Below, in pieces: positions 1-5,164 of a stretch of DNA of 5,648 nt. Below the pieces are notes generated by a model. The model was not told the DNA's origin. It saw nothing but the letters and a program-made list of their open reading frames with translations, and made no database searches. The position numbers were made by a program, and so were the translations under genes. Location of the stretch: contig QHRT01000397.1 of NCBI GenBank assembly GCA_003220195.1, forward strand, positions 1 through 5,648, written 5' to 3'. This DNA comes from Candidatus Rokuibacteriota bacterium (lineage in GTDB: Bacteria > Methylomirabilota > Methylomirabilia > Rokubacteriales > CSP1-6). Numbering within the stretch: position 1 is the stretch's first letter; each line of letters begins with the position of its first letter.

Positions 1-319
1 GGCGACCGTCGCGACAGACCAGAAGATTCGCATTCGCCTCAAGGCGTACGACCATCACCTGCTCGATCGTTCGGTGAAGGAGATCGTGGAGACGGTGCGC
101 CGTACCGGGGCCAGGGTATCGGGCCCGGTGCTGCTGCCCACCATGATCAACCGGTGGACGGTCCTGAGATCGCCGCACGTGGACAAGACCTCGCGCGAGC
201 AGTTCGAGATGCGCACGCACAAGCGCCTGCTCGACATCGTCGATCCGACGCCGCAGACGGTCGACTCGCTGATGAAGCTCGACCTCCCCGCCGGCGTCGA
301 CGTCGAAATCAAACTCTGA
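1..319 (+). CDS. rpsJ: 30S ribosomal protein S10 (5' end cut at window edge)
   Basis: S10 sits in the head of the 30S subunit and, in well-studied bacteria, also acts as NusE, the NusB partner in transcription antitermination. The reading frame enters at base 2 with A-T-V-A-T-D, then shows the family start KIRIRLKAYDHHLLDRS and the signature SPHVDKTSREQFEMRTHKR near residues 58-76, ending LPAGVDVEIKL with a TGA stop at 317-319. Base 1 is G, so the missing bases are probably just the A and T of ATG. That would give about 106 residues, normal for S10 (100-107). The GTG at 74-76 is an internal valine codon in the conserved N-terminal region and not a start. It is the first gene of the S10 operon; the operon leader and promoter lie outside the window. 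The following gap of 152 nt to rplC is unusually long here. Confidence 0.97.
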   Translation, partial: ATVATDQKIRIRLKAYDHHLLDRSVKEIVETVRRTGARVSGPVLLPTMINRWTVLRSPHVDKTSREQFEMRTHKRLLDIVDPTPQTVDSLMKLDLPAGVDVEIKL

Positions 320-321
320 GC

Positions 322-445
322 TGAGCCAATGAAAATACCCCATCTGCTTCGTTGCCTCGGTCGGGCCGCCCTGCGGCGTACGCGGCGTACGCCTCAGTCG
401 GCCCTTCCCTCGGCGCCTCGCATCTGGGGCATTTTGATTGGCTCA
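322..445. repeat. 124-bp imperfect palindrome between rpsJ and rplC (REP/MITE-like or RNA hairpin)
   Basis: Seen directly: TGAGCCAAT at 322-330 is the exact reverse complement of ATTGGCTCA at 437-445. Moving inward, AAAAT (332-336) pairs with ATTTT (431-435), CCCCA (338-342) with TGGGG (425-429), TGC (345-347) with GCA (420-422), GGGCCG (363-368) with CGGCCC (399-404), and 371-383 with 385-397 with one mismatch. About 40 of roughly 61 possible pairs form; the middle of each arm (348-362 and 405-419) matches poorly. It begins 2 nt after the rpsJ stop and ends 26 nt before the rplC start. There is no transposase gene and no clear target-site duplication. No T-run follows the stem, so it is not a typical intrinsic terminator. 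Inference: a non-autonomous palindromic repeat that inserted in the operon, or a structured RNA between S10 and L3. Confidence 0.75.
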
Positions 446-454
446 ATCGAGTAA
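329..454 (+). CDS. Possible 41-codon small ORF spanning the palindromic element
   Basis: An ATG at 329 opens a frame of 41 sense codons ending in TAA at 452-454, so it crosses the entire palindrome. It starts 9 nt after the rpsJ stop, in the same frame as rpsJ, and ends 17 nt before the rplC ATG. The product would start MKIPHLLRCL, have an Arg-rich middle (LRRTRRT) and end ILIGSIE; I recognise no family. The GAG-containing stretch just upstream (318-325) is at best a weak ribosome binding site. The palindrome is also open in other frames, including the reverse strand, so the ORF may be fortuitous. If translated, it could carry ribosomes from rpsJ to rplC and limit polarity. Low confidence as a gene. 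Confidence 0.15.
   Translation: MKIPHLLRCLGRAALRRTRRTPQSALPSAPRIWGILIGSIE
375..392. repeat. Perfect tandem 9-bp repeat at the palindrome centre
   Basis: GGCGTACGC occurs twice head to tail (375-383 and 384-392). Because GCGTACGC is itself self-complementary, the two copies also form the apex of the 124-bp inverted repeat. A related longer direct similarity flanks it: GCCTCGGTCGGGCC (354-367) and GCCTCAGTCGGCCC (391-404). This is a subfeature of the larger palindrome. Confidence 0.85.
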
Positions 455-471
455 CGGATCCCGAGAAAGTC

Positions 472-1155
472 ATGGCGAGAAAAGAAGGGTTGATCGGACG
501 GAAGGTCGGGATGACGCAGGTCTTTGCGACGGACGGCAGTGCCTTGCCGGTCACCGTCATTCAGGCCGGGCCATGCACGGTCCTCGGCATTCGGCGACAG
601 GACCAGGATGGCTACGATGCGCTGCAGCTCGGGTTCGAGGCGAAGAAGAAGAATGTCTCGAAGCCGCAAGCCGGGTACTTCAAGAAGCTGAACGTCGAGC
701 CGGTGCGGGTGCTGCGGGAGCTCAGGCTCGAGAAGACCGAGCGCCTCCAGGGTTACGAGGTCGGCCAGAAGCTCACCGTCGAGATGTTCGCGCCGGGTGA
801 GCTCGTCGATGTCGTCGGGGTCAGCAAGGGCAAGGGCTTTCAGGGCGGAGTGAAGCGCCACGGCTTCTCTGGCGGCGACGCGACGCACGGCTCCATGTTC
901 CACCGCGCGCCCGGATCGATCGGCGCCTCGTCGGACCCGTCACGGGTGTACCCCGGCCAGCGGCTGCCGGGCCGCATGGGCGGCGACCGGCGGACCGTGC
1001 TCAACCTGAGCGTCGTGCGCGTGCTGCCGGAGCAGAATCTCGTCCTGGTGCGCGGCGCCGTCCCGGGCGCGATCGGTGGTCTCGTCCTCGTCAGGAAGAG
1101 CGTCAAGACCACGAAGGCGCAGCAGCAGGCCCAGAAAGTCGCAGACAAGAAATAA
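472..1155 (+). CDS. rplC: 50S ribosomal protein L3
   Basis: L3 is an early-assembling 23S rRNA-binding protein whose long central loop reaches towards the peptidyl transferase centre. The 227-residue product begins MARKEGLIGRKVGMTQVF, the family start, and carries the signature VSKGKGFQGGVKRHGFSGG (about residues 117-135), then ATHGSMFHRAPGSIG and GAVPGA near residues 196-200. The start at 472 is chosen because the protein homology begins there; the frame stays open back to a TTG at 352, but that stretch only translates the palindromic repeat. The ribosome binding site is weak (GAG at 463-465). Residue 154 is Ser where the E. coli protein has Gln150, the residue methylated by PrmB, so that modification should not occur here. 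The Lys/Gln-rich C-terminal tail (about residues 209-227) is longer than in E. coli (209 aa). The stop TAA shares its last base with the rplD ATG. Confidence 0.98.
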   Translation: MARKEGLIGRKVGMTQVFATDGSALPVTVIQAGPCTVLGIRRQDQDGYDALQLGFEAKKKNVSKPQAGYFKKLNVEPVRVLRELRLEKTERLQGYEVGQKLTVEMFAPGELVDVVGVSKGKGFQGGVKRHGFSGGDATHGSMFHRAPGSIGASSDPSRVYPGQRLPGRMGGDRRTVLNLSVVRVLPEQNLVLVRGAVPGAIGGLVLVRKSVKTTKAQQQAQKVADKK

Positions 1156-1784
1156 TGCCGACCGTGCCGATGCTCGACGCGAACGGGCAACCCTCGGGGA
1201 CGATGGATCTGAAGCCGGACGTCTTCGGCGTGGAAGTGCGCGTGCCCCTGCTCCACCAGGCGGTGACACGCGAGCTCGCCGACCGTCGTGTCGGCACGCA
1301 CGACACGAAGGGGCGCAGCGAAGTCTCCGGCGGCGGCAAGAAGCCCTGGCGGCAGAAGGGCACCGGCCGCGCCCGGCAGGGCTCGATCCGGGCGACGCAG
1401 TGGAAAGGCGGCGGCAGGCCGTTCGGCCCGACGCCGCGCAGCTACGATCAGGCGATGCCGCGAGCCATGCGGCGCGAAGCGCTGCGCGCGGCCGTGGCCG
1501 GCAGGCTGGCGGGCGGCGAGATCGCCGCGATCGAAGCGTTGGCGACGAGCGACGGCAAGACCAAGACGCTCGTCGACACGCTCCGATCGATGGGGGTCAA
1601 GTCGGAGCCCACGCTGCTGGTGGTCGCCGAACTCGCGGAACCGCTGCGCCGCGCCGCTCGGAACGTGTCGTGGCTTCTCGTCGAGACGCCGTCCCACGTG
1701 TCCGTCTACGAGCTCTTGCGCGCGCGTCGCGTCGTGTTCGAACGCCGTGCGCTCCTGGAGCTGGAGGAGAAGCTCGAAGCATGA
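1155..1784 (+). CDS. rplD: 50S ribosomal protein L4
   Basis: L4 binds domain I of 23S rRNA and its extended loop lines the constriction of the exit tunnel. In E. coli it also represses its own S10 operon through the leader. The 209-residue product has the expected tunnel loop, GTHDTKGRSEVSGGGKKPW running into RQKGTGRARQGS (about residues 47-77) followed by WKGGGRPFGP, and the C-terminal domain with ELLRARRVVFERRAL. Length is normal (about 200-210 aa). The start ATG overlaps the rplC stop (TAATG) and there is no strong Shine-Dalgarno sequence, so translation is probably coupled to rplC. The stop overlaps the rplW start as ATGA. L4 autoregulation cannot be judged because the operon leader is outside the window. 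Confidence 0.98.
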   Translation: MPTVPMLDANGQPSGTMDLKPDVFGVEVRVPLLHQAVTRELADRRVGTHDTKGRSEVSGGGKKPWRQKGTGRARQGSIRATQWKGGGRPFGPTPRSYDQAMPRAMRREALRAAVAGRLAGGEIAAIEALATSDGKTKTLVDTLRSMGVKSEPTLLVVAELAEPLRRAARNVSWLLVETPSHVSVYELLRARRVVFERRALLELEEKLEA

Positions 1785-2074
1785 GCCGCTCGCCGCGCGA
1801 CATCATCATCCGGCCGCTGATGACCGAGAAGAGCATGGGACAGAAGGAAGAGCTGAACACCGTCACCTTCCAGGTCAGATGCGACGCGAACAAGATCGAG
1901 GTTCGCTCGGCGGTGGAGACGATCTTCAACGTGAAGGTCGTGGACGTCCGGACCGCGTCGTTCCAGGGCAAGCTGAAGCGCATGGGCCGGCATCAAGGTC
2001 GACGCCCGGACTGGAAGAAGGCCATCGTGAAGCTGGCGCCGGGCCACAAGATCGAGCTCGTGGAGGGCGCCTAG
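1781..2074 (+). CDS. rplW: 50S ribosomal protein L23
   Basis: L23 sits at the exit of the nascent peptide tunnel and is the main docking site for trigger factor and signal recognition particle. The 97-residue product reads DIIIRPLMTEKSM near the N-terminus, the family signature, then TVTFQVRCDANKIEVRSAVETIF (split around residues 27-49) and the loop KLKRMGRHQGRRPDWKKA (about residues 64-81). Length is normal (95-100 aa). The ATG overlaps the rplD stop (ATGA), and GGAGGAGA at 1763-1770, inside rplD, is a strong ribosome binding site 10 nt upstream. The TAG stop is 2 nt before the rplB start. Confidence 0.98.
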   Translation: MSRSPRDIIIRPLMTEKSMGQKEELNTVTFQVRCDANKIEVRSAVETIFNVKVVDVRTASFQGKLKRMGRHQGRRPDWKKAIVKLAPGHKIELVEGA

Positions 2075-2076
2075 GC

Positions 2077-2853
2077 ATGGGGATCACGTACGACGAGATC
2101 ACGAAGACCGAGCCGGAAAAGAGTCTCCTGACGCCGAAACGGCGGACGAGCGGACGCAACTCCGGCGGGCGCATCACCGTGCGGCACCGTGGCGGTGGCG
2201 TCAAACGGATGCTGCGCGACGTCGATTTCCGGCGCGAGAAGCTCGGTATCCCGGCCCGGGTGGCGGCGATCGAGTACGATCCGAATCGCTCGGCGCGGAT
2301 CGCGCTCCTCTTCTATCGCGATGGCGAGAAGCGTTACATCCTAGCGCCGCTCGGGCTCAAGGTTGGCGACACGCTGGTGTCGGGACCGCAAGCGGACATC
2401 CTTCCCGGGAACGCGCTGCCGATCCGGAACATTCCGGTGGGCACGCTGGTGCACAACGTCGAGCTTCAGCCCGGACGCGGTGGCCAGATGTGCCGGAGCG
2501 CCGGCGCGCAGGCGCAGCTCCTGGCGAAGGAAGGCGACCGCGCGACGCTCAAGCTCCCGTCCGGCGAGGTCCGGCTGGTGTCCATCGACTGCATGGCGAC
2601 GGTGGGGCAGGTCGGCAACCTCGATCACGAGAACGTCTCCGTCGGCAAGGCGGGACGCAAGCGCCGGCGCGGCTTCCGTCCGACCGTGCGCGGAACCGTG
2701 ATGAATCCGGTCGACCATCCGATGGGGGGCGGCGAGGGGAAGGGCAAGGGGAATCATCCGATGACGCCGTGGGGGAAGCCGACGAAGGGCTACAAGACGC
2801 GGCGAGGGGCCCGACCGTCCGATCGGTGGATCGTGACGCGGCGGTCGAAGTAG
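2077..2853 (+). CDS. rplB: 50S ribosomal protein L2, with a short N-terminus
   Basis: L2 binds 23S rRNA near the peptidyl transferase centre and bridges the subunits. The 258-residue product shows EITKTEPEKSLL, the motif GRITVRHRGGGVKR, AAIEYDPNRSARIALL, ADILPGNALPIRNIPVGTLVHN and NPVDHPMGGGEGKGKGNHP. His214 matches the conserved His229 of E. coli L2; the second His of the usual DHPHGGG is Met here, a variant I believe also occurs in other bacteria. The family is normally about 273-277 residues and opens with a segment like KYKPTTPGRR. Here only MGITYDE precedes EITKTEPEKS, so about 16 residues are absent. Upstream in-frame sequence is a shadow of rplW and does not supply the segment, so this is not a misplaced start. 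GGAGGG at 2062-2067 is a good ribosome binding site 9 nt from the ATG, supporting this start. Confidence 0.97.
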   Translation: MGITYDEITKTEPEKSLLTPKRRTSGRNSGGRITVRHRGGGVKRMLRDVDFRREKLGIPARVAAIEYDPNRSARIALLFYRDGEKRYILAPLGLKVGDTLVSGPQADILPGNALPIRNIPVGTLVHNVELQPGRGGQMCRSAGAQAQLLAKEGDRATLKLPSGEVRLVSIDCMATVGQVGNLDHENVSVGKAGRKRRRGFRPTVRGTVMNPVDHPMGGGEGKGKGNHPMTPWGKPTKGYKTRRGARPSDRWIVTRRSK

Positions 2854-2863
2854 GAGCCGGGCG

Positions 2864-3157
2864 ATGGGACGTTCGCTGAAGAAGGGACCGTACGTCGACG
2901 AAACGCTGCTCGAGCGTGTCGAGGAGCTGAACCGCAGTCGTCAGAAGAAGGTGCTGAAGACGTGGTCGCGGCGGTCGACCGTCGTGCCGGAATTCGTCGG
3001 ACACACACTGGCCGTGCACAACGGCAAGAAGTTCATCCCCGTGTACGTGACCGAGAACATGGTCGGTCACCGGCTCGGTGAATTCGCGCTGACCCGGACC
3101 TTCCGCGCGCACGGCTCCGCCGAGAAGGCGTCGTCGTCGCCGACCGGCAAGTCCTGA
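2864..3157 (+). CDS. rpsS: 30S ribosomal protein S19
   Basis: S19 lies in the 30S head, pairs with S13 and contacts the A-site tRNA and the 50S bridge. The 97-residue product begins MGRSLKKGPYVDETLL and contains KTWSRRSTVVPEFVGHTLAVHNGKKFIPV (about residues 32-60) and YVTENMVGHRLGEFALTRTF (61-80), the standard signature with Leu in place of the usual Pro in EFAPTR. A Ser-rich tail of about 14 residues follows RAHG. GGAG at 2853-2856 overlaps the rplB stop and sits 7 nt before the ATG, a good ribosome binding site. The TGA stop overlaps the rplV ATG (TGATG). Confidence 0.98.
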   Translation: MGRSLKKGPYVDETLLERVEELNRSRQKKVLKTWSRRSTVVPEFVGHTLAVHNGKKFIPVYVTENMVGHRLGEFALTRTFRAHGSAEKASSSPTGKS

Positions 3158-3588
3158 TGCGCACCTCCGCGACGGCCCGGTTCGTTCGAGTCTCGTCCCG
3201 CAAAGCGGGACTCGTGCTGCGGCAGATCCGCGGCAAGCCCGTGGGCGAGGCGCTGGCGATCCTCGAATACACGCCCCGCACCGCGGCACGGCTCGTCGCG
3301 AAGGTGCTGCGCTCGGCGATCGCGAATGCCGAGCACAACCACCAGGTGCGAAATCTCGACGATCTCCGGGTGGTCGAGGCGGTCGCGAACGGAGGACCCA
3401 TGCTGAAGCGCGTCCAGCCGCGCGCCATGGGCCGTGCGTTCTTCATCCGGCATCGGACGAGTCATCTGGTCGTCGCGGTCTCCGACGAGGACACCGGGCT
3501 TCGCGAGCGCGCGCCCCGGCGGGCGCGCGGCTCCGATGCGCCAGGCAACCCGGGAGCGCGGCCGCCCGCGCGAGAACGAGAGAGATAA
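3157..3588 (+). CDS. rplV: 50S ribosomal protein L22, with Arg/Pro-rich C-terminal extension
   Basis: L22 spans the 50S from surface to exit tunnel, and its long beta-hairpin lines the tunnel constriction together with L4. The 143-residue product has the globular core RVSSRKAGLVLRQIRGKPV (about 11-29), LRSAIANAEHNH (51-62), and the hairpin GPMLKRVQPRAMGRAFFIRHRTSHL (split around residues 80-104). The recognisable family ends near VVAVSDE (residue 111). Most bacterial L22 proteins are about 110-120 aa, so residues 112-143 form an extra tail rich in Arg, Pro, Ala and Glu, ending RERER. The DNA of this tail contains a strong GC hairpin (3508-3529). The ATG overlaps the rpsS stop (TGATG) with no clear Shine-Dalgarno, suggesting coupling. 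The TAA stop lies 5 nt before rpsC. Confidence 0.97.
   Translation: MRTSATARFVRVSSRKAGLVLRQIRGKPVGEALAILEYTPRTAARLVAKVLRSAIANAEHNHQVRNLDDLRVVEAVANGGPMLKRVQPRAMGRAFFIRHRTSHLVVAVSDEDTGLRERAPRRARGSDAPGNPGARPPARERER
3508..3529 (+). repeat. Perfect 9-bp GC stem-loop inside the rplV tail
   Basis: CGCGCGCCC (3508-3516) and GGGCGCGCG (3521-3529) are exact reverse complements around a CGGC loop. With a single bulged G at 3530 the stem extends by GAG (3505-3507) against CTC (3531-3533), giving 12 pairs. No T-run follows, so it is not a standard intrinsic terminator. It lies in the poorly conserved C-terminal extension of L22, about 60 nt before the rpsC start. It could modulate translation or RNA processing between rplV and rpsC, or simply reflect GC-rich Arg/Ala/Pro codons. 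Confidence 0.6.
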
Positions 3589-3593
3589 GGATC

Positions 3594-4241
3594 ATGGGCC
3601 AGAAGACGCATCCGATCGGCTTCCGTCTGGGATCCACGCGCACGTGGAGCTCCCGGTGGTTCGCGACCAAGGGCTACGCGGACCTGCTCCACGAGGACGT
3701 GAAGATCCGGCGCTACATCAAGGACCAGCTCTTCCACGCGGGGATCTCGCGGATCGACATCGAGCGCTCCGCGAACCGGGCGCGCATCACCATCTTCACG
3801 GCCCGTCCGGGCATCATCATCGGGCGCAAGGGCTCGGAGGTGGAGAAGCTGAAGAACGAGCTGCAGACGCGCACAGGCAAGGAGATCTACCTCAACATCG
3901 AGGAGGTCATTCACCCCGAGCTCGATGCTCAGCTCGTGTCCGAGAACGTGGCGCTCCAGCTGCAAAAGCGCGTCGCGTTCCGCCGCGCGATGAAGAAGGC
4001 GGTGACGTCGGCGCTTCGTCTCGGCGCCGACGGGATCCGGATCGCGTGCGCCGGCCGGCTGGGCGGCGGCGAGATCGCGCGCAAGGAGTGGTATCGGGAC
4101 GGCCGGGTGCCGCTCCACACGATTCGCGCCGACATCGATTACGGCCTGGCCACCGCGCACACCACGTACGGGACCATCGGCGTGAAGGTCTGGATCTTCA
4201 AGGGCGAGGTGCTCGGCCCCGCCGCCCGCGCGGAAGTCTAG
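3594..4241 (+). CDS. rpsC: 30S ribosomal protein S3
   Basis: S3 forms part of the 30S head at the mRNA entry tunnel and contributes to mRNA unwinding. The 215-residue product starts MGQKTHPIGFRLGSTRTWSS, has the type II KH domain with its GRKG loop at residues 77-80 inside TARPGIIIGRKGSEVEKLK, and the C-terminal domain with ELDAQLVSENVALQL, KRVAFRRAMKKAV, GRLGGGEIARKEWYRDGRVP and HTIRADIDYG, ending IGVKVWIFKGEVLG plus a short tail. Length is within the usual 210-235 aa. The start is 5 nt after the rplV stop; AAGGA at 3587-3591 is very close to the ATG, while GAGAGA at 3579-3584 is at a better distance. Confidence 0.98.
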   Translation: MGQKTHPIGFRLGSTRTWSSRWFATKGYADLLHEDVKIRRYIKDQLFHAGISRIDIERSANRARITIFTARPGIIIGRKGSEVEKLKNELQTRTGKEIYLNIEEVIHPELDAQLVSENVALQLQKRVAFRRAMKKAVTSALRLGADGIRIACAGRLGGGEIARKEWYRDGRVPLHTIRADIDYGLATAHTTYGTIGVKVWIFKGEVLGPAARAEV

Positions 4242-4250
4242 GATCGTTCG

Positions 4251-4667
4251 ATGTTGATGCCGAAGCGCGTCAAGTATCGCAAGACCCAGCGGGGGCGGAT
4301 GAAGGGCAAGGCGCAGCGCGGATCGTCCCTCGCGTTCGGCGAGTACGGCCTCAAGGCGATGGAGCCGGGCTGGGTGACCAACCGGCAGATCGAGGCTGCC
4401 CGCGTGGCGCTGACACGGAGCTTGAAGCGCGGCGGCAAGGTGTGGATCCGCATCTTCCCCGACAAGCCCGTCACCAAGAAGCCGGCCGAGACCCGGATGG
4501 GCAAAGGCAAGGGCAACCCCGAGGAGTGGGTCGCGGTCGTGAAGCCGGGCCGCATCCTCTACGAGATGGAAGGCGTCCCCGAGGACGCCGCGCGCGAGGC
4601 GTTCCGCACGGCCGCGCAGAAGATCGGCATCGAAACGAAGTTCGTGAGCCGGGTGCGCGTGCTGTGA
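4251..4667 (+). CDS. rplP: 50S ribosomal protein L16
   Basis: L16 binds near the A-site tRNA and is added late in 50S assembly. The 138-residue product begins MLMPKRVKYRKTQRGRMKG, matching the family MLxPKR start; the second in-frame ATG at 4257 would cut this motif, so 4251 is preferred. It contains FGEYGLKAMEPGWVTNRQIEAAR (split around residues 29-51), KVWIRIFPDKPVTKKP and RMGKGKGNPEEWVAVVKPGRILYEMEGV. Arg82 corresponds to E. coli Arg81, which is hydroxylated by RoxA/YcfD in that species; whether this host has such an enzyme cannot be seen. AGGA at 4240-4243, overlapping the rpsC stop, is a ribosome binding site 7 nt from the ATG. The stop TGA overlaps the ATG of an 11-codon micro-ORF. Confidence 0.98.
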   Translation: MLMPKRVKYRKTQRGRMKGKAQRGSSLAFGEYGLKAMEPGWVTNRQIEAARVALTRSLKRGGKVWIRIFPDKPVTKKPAETRMGKGKGNPEEWVAVVKPGRILYEMEGVPEDAAREAFRTAAQKIGIETKFVSRVRVL

Positions 4668-4702
4668 TGGCCGTGACGAGGAGACGAGGGACCGGGGCAT
4701 GA
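4667..4702 (+). CDS. Possible 11-codon micro-ORF bridging rplP and rpmC
   Basis: An ATG at 4667 shares its A with the rplP stop (TGATG) and opens a frame reading MAVTRRRGTGA, whose own TGA stop (4700-4702) overlaps the rpmC start as ATGA (4699-4702). It thus fills exactly the only gap above 10 nt between rplC and the window end. It lacks an independent Shine-Dalgarno sequence, and the good ribosome binding site for rpmC (GAGGGA, 4686-4691) lies inside it. If translated, it would keep ribosomes moving from rplP to rpmC. A very short frame joining two overlaps can easily arise by chance, so confidence as a gene is low. Confidence 0.2.
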   Translation: MAVTRRRGTGA

Positions 4703-4911
4703 AACCGGCGAAGTGGCGGGACCTGTCCGACGACGAGATCGATCAGAAGGCGCGCGAGCTGTCGGAGGAGATCTTCAATCTCCGCTTCCAGCTCTCGATG
4801 GGCGTCGCCAAGAATCCGTCACGGCTGCGCGAGGCGCGACGGGATCTCGCGCGCGCCAGGACCATCCAGCGCGAGCGCCAGCTCGCGGCCGACAGCGGCG
4901 GGAGACGCTAG
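4699..4911 (+). CDS. rpmC: 50S ribosomal protein L29
   Basis: L29 is a small two-helix protein beside L23 at the tunnel exit port. The 70-residue product, MKPAKWRDLSDDEIDQKARE at its start, carries EEIFNLRFQLSMGVAKNPSRL (split around residues 24-43), the family signature, and the second helix REARRDLARARTIQRER. Length is normal (60-75 aa). GAGGGA at 4686-4691 lies 7 nt upstream of the ATG and supports this start. The stop TAG is 4 nt before rpsQ. The C-terminal LAADSGGRR is a short variable tail. Confidence 0.97.
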   Translation: MKPAKWRDLSDDEIDQKARELSEEIFNLRFQLSMGVAKNPSRLREARRDLARARTIQRERQLAADSGGRR

Positions 4912-4915
4912 CCTG

Positions 4916-5161
4916 ATGGAGCGAAAGACGCGAGAGGGAGTCGTGGTGAGCGACGCGATGCAGAAGACGCGCGTCGTCAAGGTCGAGCGGGTGTTCCGGC
5001 ATCCCCGTTACGAGCGTGTCGTGCGGGTGTCGAAGAAGCTCAAGGCGCACGACGAGGGCAACGAGAGCCACGTCGGCGATCGCGTGCTGATCGAGGAGAC
5101 GCGGCCGCTCAGCAAGGAGAAGCGCTGGCGGATCCGACAGATCCTGAGCCGCGTGTCCTAG
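4916..5161 (+). CDS. rpsQ: 30S ribosomal protein S17
   Basis: S17 is an early 16S rRNA-binding protein of the 30S body with an OB fold. The 81-residue product has REGVVVSDAMQKTRVVKVER (residues 6-25), then HPRYERVVRVSKKLKAHDEGN and GDRVLIEETRPLSKEKRWRI (about 54-73), all standard for the family. Length is normal (80-90 aa). GGGAG at 4900-4904, inside rpmC, is a ribosome binding site 11 nt upstream. In E. coli this is the last gene of the S10 operon, but here rplN follows after only 3 nt, so no terminator or promoter separates the two operons. Confidence 0.98.
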   Translation: MERKTREGVVVSDAMQKTRVVKVERVFRHPRYERVVRVSKKLKAHDEGNESHVGDRVLIEETRPLSKEKRWRIRQILSRVS

Positions 5162-5164
5162 GGC

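Noticed and set aside
38..47. GGCGTACG in rpsJ as a further copy of the palindrome core motif
   Set aside because: It encodes the conserved Lys-Ala-Tyr of S10 and has no surrounding symmetry, so the match is chance.
74..76. GTG at 74 as the rpsJ start
   Set aside because: Conserved S10 N-terminal sequence (KIRIRLKAYDHHLLDRS) is read in frame upstream to the window edge.
322..445. Intrinsic transcription terminator between rpsJ and rplC
   Set aside because: The palindrome is long and interrupted, and no T-run follows the right arm; termination here would silence essential downstream genes.
352..471. In-frame upstream extension of rplC from a TTG at 352
   Set aside because: The extra 40 residues only translate the palindromic repeat (AAYAAYAS-like), L3 homology starts at 472, and no ribosome binding site supports the TTG.
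432..471. Promoter for rplC in the right arm (TTGATT-like -35)
   Set aside because: I could not find a matching -10 element at proper spacing before the rplC start.
1288..2076. Long plus-strand open frame running into rplB, suggesting a larger L2 or a fusion
   Set aside because: The upstream part overlaps rplD and rplW in another frame and is Arg/Ala/Ser-rich shadow sequence; rplB has its own ATG and ribosome binding site.
4257..4259. Second ATG as the rplP start
   Set aside because: The L16 family begins MLxPKR, which requires the ATG at 4251, and the ribosome binding site spacing favours 4251.
3462..4700. Long minus-strand open frame of 412 codons opposite rpsC and rplP
   Set aside because: It is a GC-bias shadow of well-identified ribosomal genes on the plus strand, with composition but no motifs of a real protein.
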